NCBI GenBank assembly: GCA_003342815.1
Contig: PTEX01000293.1
Coordinates: 510,172-574,171, forward strand
From: Eudromia elegans
Lineage: Eukaryota; Chordata; Aves; Tinamiformes; Tinamidae
DNA: 64,000 nucleotides
Direction: 5' to 3'
Shown here: positions 13,801 to 27,800 of the stretch, piece by piece
How positions within the stretch are numbered: the stretch's first letter is position 1
Layout of the letters: each line of letters starts with the position of its first letter
The notes under the pieces: generated by a model
What the model was told of the DNA's origin: nothing
The model's input: the letters and a program-made list of their open reading frames with translations, nothing else
Database searches by the model: none
Made by a program: the position numbers and the translations under genes

Positions 13801-16800
13801 TTCCTTTCTGGTCTTCGTGATGGTTTTCTTTCCAGGGAAGTGGGGAAGAAGAAACCGAGTTTCCCTTGAATCCTTTGGGACCCTGGCAACTGTTTATGTT
13901 TTCATGGACTTTTAAGATTTATTGCCCAGCACATTCTGAAAACGTGAACGCATTTGCTGTCTTACGTTTCACAGAGCCCTGTCGGAGCTCGGCCCGTCAG
14001 GAACCGTTCAGAAGAGTGCCAGAAGCGCCACGCATAAATCCAGCCCTCACCAGCACCATCTGTCTTGTCTTCCCTGTCATCCCCCGTATATTAGTGCTGT
14101 CGGTATTTCTGCCCTCCCTACCTTCCAGTCTGTTGTCTGTCTGGCCAGGTCGGCTTTATCTCCTCTCCCAAGCTTCCTAAATGCCTGTCACTCACTGTGT
14201 TTGCTCTCTCTTCAGCCCGTAATTCTGCTCTACCTCCTTGCTCTTCTGCTGTAGCTGCCTGGGGAGCGTGAGGCAGTTGTCAATAGCCCCCTGCGTCCCA
14301 GCCCTCACCTGCAGGTTACAGCAGGCAGGCTGGAGTTTTGTGTTTGTGGTTTCACGTCCAGTCGCTCGAACTTTGAGCCCGTATCCACTGCCTGAGCGAG
14401 TGCACGGTCCCCGTCGTCGTGTCGTGTTTGCCGTGTTGCGATCTGGAACCCCAGAGAGAAAAATACAAAAATCGGAAATGTTCGTTAATTATAAACATTA
14501 TAAGTACATATATAAAGCGTTATGGTTGCCTGTTTCCTAAAGGCTTTGTTTTTGTGCTTGCCTGTTTCTATATTTGAGGATTTAATTTGGTTCAGATATG
14601 GCACTTTTGGGACTGGACTTAAGATTGGGGTTTTTGTTAGTGTGACCCTGTACAGATTTGAGTTTTAACAAAAAGGAAGGTCATGATCTTATCATGAAAC
14701 CAGTGTAATATAGGAGATCAGTTCTCTCATTAAACCAAGTCTTACTAGACAGTGTAAGTGTTTGGGCACGTTCAGCTTTCAGACGTTGAAAATCAATTGT
14801 CCTTCATTGCAACCTCTTAACAATGCGCTGGAAGGAATAAACTCTCTATTTTTAATGCACATGTATGGAAATACCAGGCCAGGATGAAATGTATTTGTTA
14901 GATTTATTAGGTTTGGGTATGTTATTTTTGATTCCGTAGGCAATCACTGAACACATTTGCCATGCGTTTCAACAGTTTTCTAGCAACTCTTCAGCGGGTG
15001 TACATTGGCAAAGGTACCAGACGGCAGCAAAGCTCTGCTGACGATTCAGCCCTTTGATCTAACTGGATTTCTGCAGCTGCAAGACTCCCTGCTCCAAGCA
15101 TATGGGGCGAAGGCGTATTTTTAGGCTTGTCCAGCTGAGTACCAGCTGCACTGGTTTTGCTCCAACTTTCCAGAAGCAGAGAAGGCTTTGGATGATGAAG
15201 CAAAAAGAAAGCAAACCAGGAAGGCCTGGTCAACCAGATATAACCTCAGGCATGTTCTCCTTTCCGCCTCTCCAGAAGAGTCTTTGCCATTGCAGGGGTC
15301 ATCAGGGAATTGACGTGTGGTGGCCTTGGAAAAGTGGTTGTGGCCTTGTGTTACCCAGAGCCTTGGGCTCCTGACGGCCAGCTTGCTCATCCCGGTGGGA
15401 AAAGCATAGAGAGGAGCAAGCTGCCATAGGAGAAGCCTTCTGAGGTCGTGTTTCACACACGTATCATCTCCTCAAGGAGGAACAACCTTCTACTCATACT
15501 CCCATGGGCCTCTCTACACGGGTGAGACTCTTGGAGGTCAGTGGGACCATTCCCACAGGGTCTGTGTGGTCTCGGCAGCTATTTTTTGCCAACTGTAGCT
15601 TCTCCCGAGTAGTTTGAAAGCGAAATGGGCTTGTGCATGCTTATACACACCAGTCCAAGTCCACATCCTCTCTCTTCCAAACATCAGTGGGCATATTTTG
15701 AACAACGGGAATATAAGCATGAAGTTTGTGAAACGTCTTTTACCCCTTGCTGTAGTTCTGGAATCAGAATAAATCAAGGCACTTGTTCCTCTGACCTTCT
15801 CTATCCGTGACCCCACTTTCATTTACGGTTTTAGGACTTAAGTTGGAGAGCACCGGGTTAGCGACTGGAGCGAAAGGCTCCACTTCTGTAGCTGTGGGCT
15901 GTCGTCAGTGAGACCTTGGCACCCTCTCACTGCCAGGCTCTTCTCCTCCTCGTGTGTCAGCTGCTCATTGCTCCTCCTGGCATCGTTCGCCTCGGGAAGC
16001 CGCGGCGCTGGAGTTGCCTTGCTCCCGGTGCCAGCAGTGGAAGCTCTTGGGTTGTTATTGCATTAGGAACGTGCCTGAAGCGAAGCAGATGGAGCGACTG
16101 TGTGTGTGTACAAATAAGAGCTACCCCTGCAGAAGACAACAACTCAAGAGAGTTTGTGCTGTGTTTTGGCAGGAGGCATTCTCAGGGAAGCAGATTTATA
16201 CCCCGGAGGCAACTCTCTCCCCTTGGAAAGGGGAAGCTGATTGCTGTGGTTGGCTCAGTGTAGTCATCAGGTGGATCCCCGTTCGTGCTGTGCCCCAACG
16301 TCACCTGGTGACTGTGTTTGGTGTCTCGGTACATCACTGTTGAGGTGTGACGTGGTAAACAACCTAGGAGAGCAGGGGCTGTAATTAATGAAGAACGGCT
16401 GCATGTGAAATGGGAAGTGTGGTCCTCGGTGCACACAGAGTAACATTGATTTTGTCCACTCGCAACATCTCCATAGGCAAAATACTGTGATATATTCAAG
16501 ACACAGCCCGATGAAGGCAACTGCTGCTGGCAGCTGGAGAAATAGCCCCTGGTTGTGTCACCCCGGCCGGTGCCACACGCACTGGGGCTGCTGCGTGGAA
16601 GGGAAGGGAAGGTGAAGGTGGTGTGAAGGTGAGGGAGGGGAATGTGGAAAACACGTGGGCAGGCACTGGTGACTCCTGTATCCCAGCTGCTCCCAGGAAA
16701 GAGCAAAGACACGGAAGGAGGAGCGGCGGAAGCTCTGCAGATCGCTCCTAGACGTGGCTCCTCTCTTGCTAGCTCCTCTTTCTGCTCCATCTGGGAATGG

Positions 16801-19800
16801 CCCTTCCATCCCAGAGGGGTTCCGCAGCCCGAGCCGATGCAGCTCCATGTTGCTCACTCATATCTGTGCATGTGAAGAGGGGCTGCCCACGAGGTCCTGG
16901 CAGGGAGCTCGTGCTCACCCGTTAAGTTAATTTCTCCTCATCTGTGTCGCCCTGGTACGTTCAATAGACTCCACGTTGCTTCAGCTGGGAGCAGGCTTTA
17001 GCTCCTGATGGATACGTGAGGCCTTTATGAATGCAAGGGTGTTTTTGCCTTTTCTTCCACTCCATTTCCACGTGTCTTTCCCCGGCGTTCTTTTCCACTC
17101 GATTTGAGCCCATCTTCTGCATCACAACAAATGTTGCCCCTCCAGCCTTAGCAGGTGGCTTCCCCAGTTAATGTAGCTTGGTCGTAAATCCAATGTGACA
17201 GCGATTCCTCCTCCTAATGCTCTCCCACGATTTCAGGCCCCGCTGGGCTAATCGGAGCACCCGGATCTTCCCCCTTTTGGCACCCCTTGGAGGGGTAAAG
17301 GACACGTGAGGCCCGGCCAGGCGAGCTCCTTGCTCCCTTCTAGCTTTGCATGGCGTGGCGGGAGGTTGTTCTCAGGGCCTTGTGTTTTCCCATTGAGATT
17401 TGCTGCATCCGAATAAAGCTCCGGGGATCGGCTGAAATCCATGAGCTGCTCCGGGCTGGCCGGGTCTGGCCCTGGGGCTGCTGCTCCATGGGTGTAATTG
17501 AGAGCAGGGTGTGGATGTGCTCACAGATGGTACAAGAGGGTCCAATTTTCCTTTAGCCAAAGGCGCTTGACAAGCGGGGCAGCTTTTCTCAGCCTGTCTT
17601 GTATTATTTATGCATTGTACATATGTGAGATGTTCCAAACTTTCATCTCCAAAATAGCAGGAACAGAGTGAGCAGCACCGGCAGCCAAAGGAAAATTAAA
17701 GCAAATAGCCAAGGAAATGATTTATGGGATGTAAATCACTTACAGTAATGAATGTAATCCCGGTGAACAAGTCCTTCGTTGTAATAACTTAACAGTCATG
17801 TGTTGATTTTTATATCAGATGATAAATGCAGCCTCTGCAGTTCTATAAAAGCGTCTACTTCTATAAAAGCATCTCTCTTTGTATGAGCTTGGGAAGAAAT
17901 GCCTGGCAGGGAGGCCATCTCTATCACAAAGGGCAACGCGCGGCACACTTTAACAGTGACGCGAGCTGGGCCGTGTGGCCTTTCTGCCTGTCCTGAGAGC
18001 CAACCCGGCTCCATAAACCAGGTCTCGGCACAGGGATTTCCTTGCTGGGAGCCGTGATCAGCCCCTGTGTGTATAAGGAGCTGGTGGGACTCGGCAGGAG
18101 CAGCCCCATGGGCTGCCACCTTTCCAGCCATTTCAGCAAAGGGTGCGTTTGTGCATGAGTATTGGAGGCAAATAAGTAATTATAATGCTGAGAGCTACAA
18201 TTAGAAGGCAGTTATTTATTTTGCAGATGTAGCCATGATGTGCTAATCCCCTTCTTGGTACAAGATAATATTTATTTTTTTCTGTGCTCGGTGTTTGACT
18301 TTGATGTTGTGCAATAAGATCTGCTGGTGACCTCAGAAGATGTTACGAATCTGATACATCAGTTGGAGCTAGACTTTGTTTGAGACTCTATTAGAAACTC
18401 TGCTTTTATGTCAGGTCTCTGGGTCAAAGCAACTTATTTTTTCCCCTCTGAAGACCCTATCCCTTAAGGCAGTGGATAAAAATCTCATGTCTTTGGTTTC
18501 TGAACTAATTAGTTGGTTTAATGAGTGTTTAATTACCTGAGTGCCTTAATCCTGCTTACAACATCAAGAGAAAACTTCAAGGAAGAAAAAAGAAACACAA
18601 ATTAAATAAAATAAGAATCCAGCCCAAAGTCACCTCTCCCGAGTGGAACAAAGTACGGAAGGTTTGGAGCATTAAAAATCAGTCACCCTGTTATCCTGCC
18701 CTTCATCTGTGTGTGGAAACACAGAACTGTCAGAAGAACGGGCCTGAAGAGCAGATGCAAGCAACCTAATGACAGCAAGATGGGTGTGCTTGGATACATG
18801 GGCCATTAGCAGTGAATTCCCTGCCTGTTCGGCTCAACCCGGGCTTTTGAGCGGGTTTGAGTGCAGGCCAGAACTCCATGGTGGAGTTTTGGGAACCTGA
18901 AGCCACGGCTCAAGCTTTTCTCTGCTTCGGAGAGCTTTCCCCCATCCCCAAAACCCCCTAGTCACTCCTAAGAGCATTCCCGTTCCGTTCGTTTGCCTTC
19001 TGTAAGCTTGACTTTGCCTTCAGTAGAGGCCCTTGCTTAGCTCCTTGGTTTTATTACCCTCCTTCTGTATTTGTGTATTTTTTAAGCTTTCGAAAGGTGA
19101 TGTTTGGAGAACCGATGTCGGCGTTTATTTGCCTTCATCGTATGCTGATACACTGGGTCCCCTGCAGATGATCCCAAACCTCACTGGAGTCAACAGGAAC
19201 AATTCTCTTAAAGCATTTTCAGTTAGTCACAAACAGTTTCTGCCTTTAGCATACTGTGCTGTCTTCCATAGGTTTTCCGCTTCTTTCCGTTTCTTGCCCT
19301 GCATTAAAAAGAAGCGGGTGCAGCTTGAGGGTGGCCTCGACGTGAAGGAAGGAGCCCTGATCAGCTGTCAATCCAAACGGCTTCTGCCACGAGGACAGGG
19401 CTTGTTTTCCGGAGCTCATCACGGTGATTCGGCTCGACAGACTGGCTTGCAGAGCGGCTCATCGGCCAAGTGCTTCCCACTGTGGCATCACTCGGGTTTA
19501 ATTACACAAAAAAAAAAATGCTTTGAGCATTCGAGAATGGAAAATGTTGGTTAAAGTAACTGTTCAAATGAACATCTTTGAAAAATTAAAATATCTAGGT
19601 TGACGTGGGAGCACTTGCATGTACAGAAGTAGTCCTGAGGTTTAAACCTTCCTTCTCATCTGCTGCACTCCCTGGAAGCTTTTGAAATGTTTAGATTTAA
19701 TTAGTTTTGCCGACTGGGTGCAAGGGAGGGGGCTCTGAAGAAAAGGCTGGTGCCTAAGCTGAATTACATTAAAGAATGTGAAAAGTAAGTAATGAGACTG

Positions 19801-20291
19801 GCCAAGCAGCCTTGCTGCCCATTACAGAGCGCTCTGCGCCCTTGGCTTTCAGTGCGGCCGGGATTCATCTGGCAAGGCAGCAAATTCCCAATTTCCTGCT
19901 GACAGAAGAAAAAACACTAAATGTTGCCGTAGGCAAGTTGCCATCGCACATTATTTCTTATGAAACATGTTTTTGTAGTTTGATTTTTGAGTCATCCTGT
20001 TTTTAAAGAGCCTGCCGGGTGTGTCGGGGCGGCGGGACCCACGAAGCGGCCCAGCTCATCGGCAAGGAGCTTGCCTGGGTTTGTTTCTCATCTGTCGCTT
20101 GCCTTCACCTTATGAATCGTTCGCTTGAGGGGCGTTTTATAAATCCCCTACAACAGGTGTCTTATGTTAGACTAAAGTAGAAGGGGGGTTTGGTTTTTTA
20201 ACTCTGTAGCTTTGTGCTTTGTACCTTAATGGTGCAGCCCGGCCTGAAGGCACCTTGTGAGGCTACCACGATGCTCTAGTCATCTCGGTGT

Positions 20292-20309
20292 GTATATATA
20301 TATATATAA
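20292..20309. repeat. (TA)n microsatellite
   Basis: An almost pure TA dinucleotide run inside the GPC1 intron. Confidence 0.85.
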
Positions 20310-22439
20310 TGTGTAAATAATGAAACCTGCCCCCGTCCCAGACTGCTGAAACCCAAATACTATCTGGTTCCGTATCTCTTCATAGCTTTGTGCACGTCAA
20401 ACCAACAAAGAAACAAAAAACCCATCCCAAACCCAGCACATTTAAAATGCACCCTGGCAGTTTGCCTGAAGATACCACTAAAAATTAAATATTGGGACGT
20501 CCAAATCCTGCAGTGTTTGCACAGAACTTCTTGAGCTCCGACGTTAAGGCCAGCGTTGGGGCTGTGCTTTCCCTGCTGCCCTTAGCCCCAAAGCTCGGCT
20601 TGGCCAAGCTCTGGTTGCAGCTTTTTAGGGCATGGAGGAAGTTGGTGATTTCTGTGATTCATGCGCTGATGACTAGCGAGGCACCAGCAGTAACGGGCTC
20701 ACCTGCCCGGCTGTGTCGCACGGAGAAGCCATAGGGCAGATAAAGCTCCATAAAGGTACCTTTACAAAGTAGGGTAGCGTAATTAAGTATTTCCAGTGCT
20801 CTTGTCCAATATCTTTGAAGTAAGTTTGTCCAAAATTTGTGCTTTTCGTGGCAGATGTGCGTGTAGGTAACAAATAAACAATGTGGTTTTCCAAGAGGAG
20901 CCCTGAACGTGCAGCAGCACCGCAGGAGCACGGACCATCTGGCCGAGGGAGCGGGGCTGGGATCGGCAGCTGCAAGCCCAAGACGGCGGATGGTGTTGGA
21001 GGGTTTTGTTTTCACAGCGCAGGGCACAGATTGAAAGGGGCAGCCCCCGCGGTAGCAGCGGGCCTGGAATACGTGTCCGTCTTTCTCAGCAAAACGCCAC
21101 GTGCCGGTTTTCCCCAGGTGGATTCTGTCCAAGCGTTCCCTGTAACAAGGCGGCAAATGCTCCGTGTTAAGAGAGTGGAAGTGGATCTTTAGCAGGGACT
21201 TCATTTTGGTTGTTGAAGCCACCGGCAAACCCTCCAGCACACGGAGCTGACGTGTTGCACGGCGGCGCATCCCCTTGCACGTTGCTCACGGAGCTGCCGT
21301 TGGCGTGGGCGGGCCGTGTGCGTTGTGAGTAGTTGGGTAGTGACCACGGGCACCGCCGCGCTCGGGGCCCGGAGACCACGGGGGAGCTCGGGAGGGGCTG
21401 GCGAGGTGGGGGACGGAGGTTTCTACCGTTTCTTGGCACCGTTTGCTACTGAACTCAAGCACGCAGGTTAAAAACAAAAGTGATCCAGAGAAAATAAGTG
21501 TAATTAAGTAAATGTTGCGTCTGTTGCTAAGAGACCCTGTAACAACAGCATTTAAGAAGTACCTGTTATATGTATAGATATACATTTATGCAGCGCTTAG
21601 AGGTTTCAATTCAGACATAGCAGGTGCTGGATAGATGTGGGAGCAAGAGACAGTCCTTGGTCCTAAAAGCCCTGCTGTAAATACAGCAGGGGATGGGGTG
21701 GAAACCTGAAAGACGAGGAGCCTCCGCAGGCACCGCGGGTGTTTGTAGGTGCTGGGGGGAGCCGGGGTGGTGGCAGCCCCATGGCGTCGGGTGGCGTGAG
21801 GTTTCTCCTGTCTGGATGACACCGCGGTCTCGCTGCGAGGCATCGATTTCATCCGTGGATGTGCAGCGCATTGCTGCCCTCAGCTCTGGGGGGAAGAACA
21901 GGACTGCTCAGCGTGGGACCTCGTAGATGAGGTCAGCTCGGGGAAGGAGGAGACGTCTCCTGGGGTTTATTAAGAAAATGGAGTGGAGCCATTAGATTGA
22001 TGAGCAGCCTCAGAAAGCCTCCAAGTTCTTAATCAGCAGCTTGTGGTTAGCGGCCATGGGAGATGGGAGCACCAGGCAGGACGGACACGTGCAGCTCGAG
22101 AAGGCGAGGAGGGCCCGGCCTTCAGGAGACCCGTCCCTCCCTACATGGGGCACTAGTGAGATCTCTTGAGCTCCTTCAGCCACCCTGCGGAAACTCCGGG
22201 CTGGAGGAACGGGCTGGGTTTGCTGGAAGAACAGACCTGCTTTGAATTTCGGCCCTGGACAAATTCCTGTTCCCCTCCTTAGCAGCCTCTGCCAGCTGGC
22301 TTCTGGCATCGTGCCCTCGGAGACCTCCACATATGTTTTTGATTAATGATTTGAAGCTGACTCCAGCTTTTGGAGACGAAAGTTGACATGCAGTAACACA
22401 AATAATAAATAACAATAAAACTGGAGTAACTGTCAGGCC

Positions 22440-22760
22440 TCTTGAACCGTCCTCAGGTGCAGGTGCTCGCGTTGCTCACGGGAGCGATGCACGTGGGTGG
22501 ATTGTCCCCGTTTCTCATCTGCGAGCGAGTTTCCATGCTGTTGGGGCAAAACCTTGGCTCGCGGGCAAAGCGTCGCGCTCCAGAGGGCTGGAGCTGCTCT
22601 GTCAGCCCCGCGGTCCCGGGCATGTTCCCGCCGCTCAGACTTGCCGTCTGCAGCCCGTTCCTTCGGGGCTGCCTTGCTTGGAACGCCCTCACCCTGCACG
22701 CCGAGCCCCCCGGGGCGAGTCGCGCCGTGCGGCGCATGGGAACTGCAGCGATAGGTCGTC
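22440..22760. other. CpG-rich patch in GPC1 intron
   Basis: CpG dinucleotides are clearly denser here than in the flanking intron (many CG words between 22,465 and 22,760). Open frames on both strands reflect the base composition. No splice-bounded exon or known domain was recognised. It could be a regulatory island or only a GC-rich patch. Confidence 0.35.
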
Positions 22761-24789
22761 GTGGCATGTTTTGTTAGCTCCAGTGTTTGTGTGCCTTGGA
22801 TCGCCTTGGAACCCGTCCTAAGCTTGTTAAAATAAAGATCTAATCTCTCTGCGGTGCTGGGGCTCGTTCAAGCAGCCGGGCACGCGCTGCCCTTGGAGCA
22901 CACGAGTGTGCACGGAGTAACCTTGGTGTGAAGGGGGCTCGTGCCCAGCCTCTGGGGACCTTGTGGGGTCCTGTCTTCCATGCGGGAGCAGCGGGGTGGT
23001 TGCTGTGATGACAAGGACATAAAGGCACCTGCGGCAAGTGCCAGCTGGGGGCACAACACGTGGCGTTCCCCCGCGTGCAAACCATTATTGCATATATCAC
23101 GGCAAAGCCTCCCTTGCTTTGCTCTGATCTGGCACCTGCTTTCCAGGGAGGACTTTGCCCTGGCCCTTATCTCCTTCGCCACAAAACTGTCCCCATGCTG
23201 AGCGTTGGCGTGGCCACTTCCGTCACGCGTTGCTCGCAAGACCAGGACGTCGTAGTTGTCTCGTATCCCTCTCTCGACCGTAGCTTTCAGTCCTGAGCTG
23301 TGTTAGGTCGTTTGCACACATATAGTTAAGAAATAAAAGCCAAAGCGCGTGCCTCTGCTGACACCCAGCTGCTCCTTCAAACGGGTCTGCTCTTTCTTCC
23401 CTTTTCTGTTTCTTAATTTGCACTTTAAAGAAGAGCCTCCCTTGGAAGGCTAGTGGGTTGCTGATGGAATAAAATCTGCCACAGTTTGAAGATAATCAAC
23501 AAAGTTTGTCCATGAAACACTTTCTAAGATAAACAAGATCAAAGCGTTGTCAGATGTGGACACCACCAGACTAGGCTTTGATAAGTTAATCCACCAAACT
23601 ACCAGTTTTAAGGCGTTTCATTTCTTGTTTCTGCATATGAGGGGCCAGACTTTAATAGTTTCTTTAATCACTTAAAAATGGAAGACAGTTCTGCCTAAGC
23701 TTGGATAGCGCTGGCTAACTCTTTCATTGCAAATTTTAGATAACAATTTGTTGTTTCTTTCTTAGATAATTAAACCTTCTGCCCAGGATGGTTATTCCAG
23801 ACAGGGATACACACACATGAGCGATATGGGGTGTTCAGTAGAAAAAGGTGCTGTGATTTTGGCAACTTCTTACATTTTTCTGCTCTTAGGGCTGCACCCC
23901 ACCCATCCCAAGCGGCTAAATCTTGCTTTTTCACACCCGTTTTACTTCAGCTTATCTCCCGTTGCCTTTGGTGCATCTTGGGGTATCCACTTGTCCACTG
24001 GTTAATAACATAGTAATATATCTAGCGGTGATGGCCTGGATGCTTCTCCCGCTTGGGGCTGTTTAAAAGGCTCTGCTGGGAAAGGGAGGGTGTCTTCAAG
24101 TGGTGGGGAGTTTTCTTTCAGATAAATTAATACAGAATAAGCTCTCTCATGTCTCTTTTATTGCCTCTGTTTGCTCGGCTGAAATTAATTCCGTGTGTTT
24201 TTAAGCCAAGGGAGGTTAACTGAGCCCCGCCAGAAGTCAACATCGAGTTTGGTAGGAGATGCATTTTTTTGCTTTCAGTAATGAAAACACATGAAGGATC
24301 TGGAGGAGCAGCCTTCGGAGGGGGATTTTGATGCATTCCCGGTGGAAGGGAGGCTTGGAAGGATTGCTAACCTTGGGGCAGAGAGCCTGGGAGCGGCAGC
24401 GAGCTGCCGCATCTCCCGCTGCCCCTTCCTGCCGGCCGCAGGTCCGCCCGTGAGACACTTGTTGCTCCCGTGCTGACGAGTGCTTGTTCCCGACAAGCTA
24501 GTTCTGCAGCATGGAGCGTTGCTGCGCTGCCCCGCACCTATAGCAGGCGTGGGGCTGTAGATCCCGGTGTGGAGCGCGTGGGGAGGACGGGAGGGTGGGT
24601 GAATTCTGCCAATTACCCTTGAGGCACCAGGGATCCTTTCTCTCTCCCGCTCGCCCCTCAAGAGCTTTTTCCCCCGTTGCTGAGATCTGACACGCAGAAA
24701 AGCTGAGCAAACAACCCTGCCAAGCAGCAGGACTGCTGACACGTCCCTTCGTGCTGAGCATGCGGGCAAAGCAACAGCAACAGGAAAAT

Positions 24790-24818
24790 ATGTATATATA
24801 TATATGCATATATATACA
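24790..24818. repeat. (TA)n microsatellite, interrupted
   Basis: A TA dinucleotide run interrupted by one GC step, ending in ACACA. Confidence 0.8.
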
Positions 24819-27800
24819 CAGGCCCCAGTCCTGGAAGATGTGCAGGAAGGAGGGCTGGCCACGTGCAGGCACGGCCGGAGAAGCTGGGAACGTGTTGCCA
24901 CCAGACCAGGGTTTGTGGGCGAACGTGTCCCTTGCAGTGCCCGGAGCAGCCGCGCGGCCGCTGCCCGACGTGGTGCATCCTGCCCAATGTGCTGCTGAAT
25001 TCCAATAATTGATAGCTAACAATTAATACCCAAAGAAAAGCCTATTAAAAATGGAATACCGATTTCAAAAGTCAGGGCTGCATGTGCAGGGTTTAAATCC
25101 AAAGCTTTCTGTTATTAGAAACGCACGATGAAGCTATCAGAAAATTCAGCATTGCAATGAAATGCTAGTTTTCATACACAAGCAAGTGGAAATCCCAGAG
25201 ACTGACTAGATTAAAGTGAAGAAGCCAATACATTTGGTGCCTGCAGAATCTTTATTTGCCTTTTTGGTATGGAAAGTCAGTGTCATCTAATTTTGCTACC
25301 ATTTGTGCCATTTCATGTTTGCTGAAACTGGCTCTTTCCGATATCTTTCTCCTTCCCTTGGGATAGTCCTGTATTAAAACCCTAAAACATGCATATATTT
25401 AAGGAAAAGCAATTACTGGTTTGAGTTGTTTGTGGATAAGGTCTGCAGTGCTCGATAGCCTGCCTAAATTATCCCAGATTCGGTTTTTATGTAGTGTGAA
25501 ATTATTGGAGAATCAAATCCTCCAGCAGCTGGTGACTCAGAATTGCACTGAACCCTCCACACCTCCATTTCCACTGCATGTTCTTCACCCATTTGCCACA
25601 GACTCCTTCAAGAGAAGATGGTTTTCGGGGGGAAAAAGGCAGAAAATGGGGCAAGCTGCAGTAATCCCTCATCATTGTGGTACCTGCGGCAGTAGAGGGC
25701 ATTAGGATGATGGTGGTTGGCGTTGCCCAAAGTGGTTGAAGCCTCTGCCTTCCTCAGATGTAAGAGTCTTGCCTGTAGTTGTGGTTAATGCTGAACATCA
25801 CACCAAAGGGCCTTTGCCACGCTGATGGCTTTGGATCTTTGTGGTGCTGGCTGTAAAACAGACATTATCCAATGGTCCAGCGTTGGTCAGCGTTTGGTCA
25901 CCACGAGTTTGGTGGTGTCTTGCCCTACCATTAAGTGGCCTTGGCAGACAGACTGGCTGGAAACGGGGTCTCGTCAGCAGAACGGTCAGTTCTGGTTTTG
26001 CATCTCGCGGGCTCGTGGTCCTGTGGGTGCTGGGGCTCTTGCACCAGCCCATCTGGCACGGAGGTTTCCCCGTGTCCCGGCGTGGCCTCTGTGCACGGCG
26101 AGTGCCAGGATCTGCGTCTCATGGGCCTTGGTGGCAGTTTCCCGACCATAAAAAGCAGATTTGTGCATCTTGTGAGAGCTGCGAGGTGTGACAACCTGCT
26201 GCGTTGTGACTCTTCCTCGTGCAGTAAACAGTGGCTTCTGTGTGTGGTGACGTATCGTTACTCCAGCAGCCTCTGAATTGCCGAGGAAAAGTAATTGAAG
26301 TCAAACACGAACATACAGGGCAGATGCGAATCCTGCTTCAGAAAGCAGTTCAGCGTATGCAGTCAATGTTATTCTAACGGGGTGTTTTATTTTTAGCTTC
26401 GTGAGTGGATTTTTGTGGTGCCGTGTTGACATGAAGCAACGTGTCTGCGAGGAGAGCTGCTTGAAGACCGAGCTGAGTGTCGTCACCCCCCGTGTCTTCT
26501 GCTGGGGAGGTATTTCAGGAGCCCACCCGAGTGCCATCCAAAGGCAGCGAGAGCTCGGCGCTCTTGGGAGGCCCCAGGGCTGTGGTTGCAGCCCTGCTTG
26601 CTCTGCACCTAATTGTCACCCTGCTAATGAACATCAAATAGCTTCGCCTGCAATAGGGACCCGTCGGCGGCGTGCTCCACGTGCCGGCTTGGGCAAGCCT
26701 TTCCAGCGGCCTCTTTGAGAAGGATTAGGAAAAGGAGTGCTTATTAGATCAAGCCAAAATGATAGAAGTGCTACGGGCTAAACATGTTAATTAGGCTTAG
26801 TTAGAGCTCTCAGTAGTGCAGCTGGGAGTCAAGTTGCAAGGAGCAGACTTGGCTTTTGATCGTGTGGTTCGTAGTGCTGGCTCCGCTGATGGGGTTGGTC
26901 TCCATGGCCGGGAAGCCAAGGTCCAACTTGTCAGGCTGGGGGGCCGTGTCCCCCGTTGGCCCCTGGTGCCTTGTCCTTCTGCTGATGTTTGTTCAGGCAA
27001 ACGCAGGGGGCTTTTCTGCTCAGCTGCTTGAATTCAAGGAGCTTCCCTGTTTGCAGGATTAGAAATTGCCGGTAAGGGTGTAATAATTCCTGCCCAAAGG
27101 CCGGACATGAAGAAGCAGGATTGCTTTATTTTAAAAAAAAAGGAAAAAAAAAAGGGTCATCACAACCATGGTGTCCTCTGATATTGCTGCAGATTATTTC
27201 ACTCTAAGGCAGCCCTTTAAGGAAAGCACTTCTGCTTTCATTGCGGATGAATTGGTACAACAGTTCCTGGGGCCTTCTAGTCCAGGAATCCCTAATAAAT
27301 AATAATCCGCCATAAAAAGTTGCAGCTTTTTGGCTTCTCTTTCTTGTTCTGACTCATTTTAGCTTCTGGACATGCAGGTCCCTTCTGCCAATATTTTAGG
27401 ACCATTTTTTATATGATTCTGCTTTACCGTACAGTGCAAGTTTTCTGGGAGCACTAGAACTAATAAAGTCTGTTTTTCCAGGGAGTTGTATTTCACACAC
27501 AAGCGCCTTTCATCCTAAAGAAGGTACAGGATCCTGCTGAAGCTTTTGCAATCCTTGGGGCCTTTATATGCTTCTGTGCTTGATCTCAACCCCTATGGAG
27601 CATCCTAAGGGAGTTAAAAGGCAAGTTGTCAAATCAGGCCCTCCGACAAGCGTGGAAATGTGAATGTGTTTGATGGTTCCCCGTAACAGAAAGCTCTAAC
27701 TGGGCCCTGCTCAAGTTGTCTTGCTGTATATTGCCTAAAGCTGGCACGTTGAGCTGGATTTCTCACCGTCTTTGCTGCATTGGTGCAAGACATCCTTATA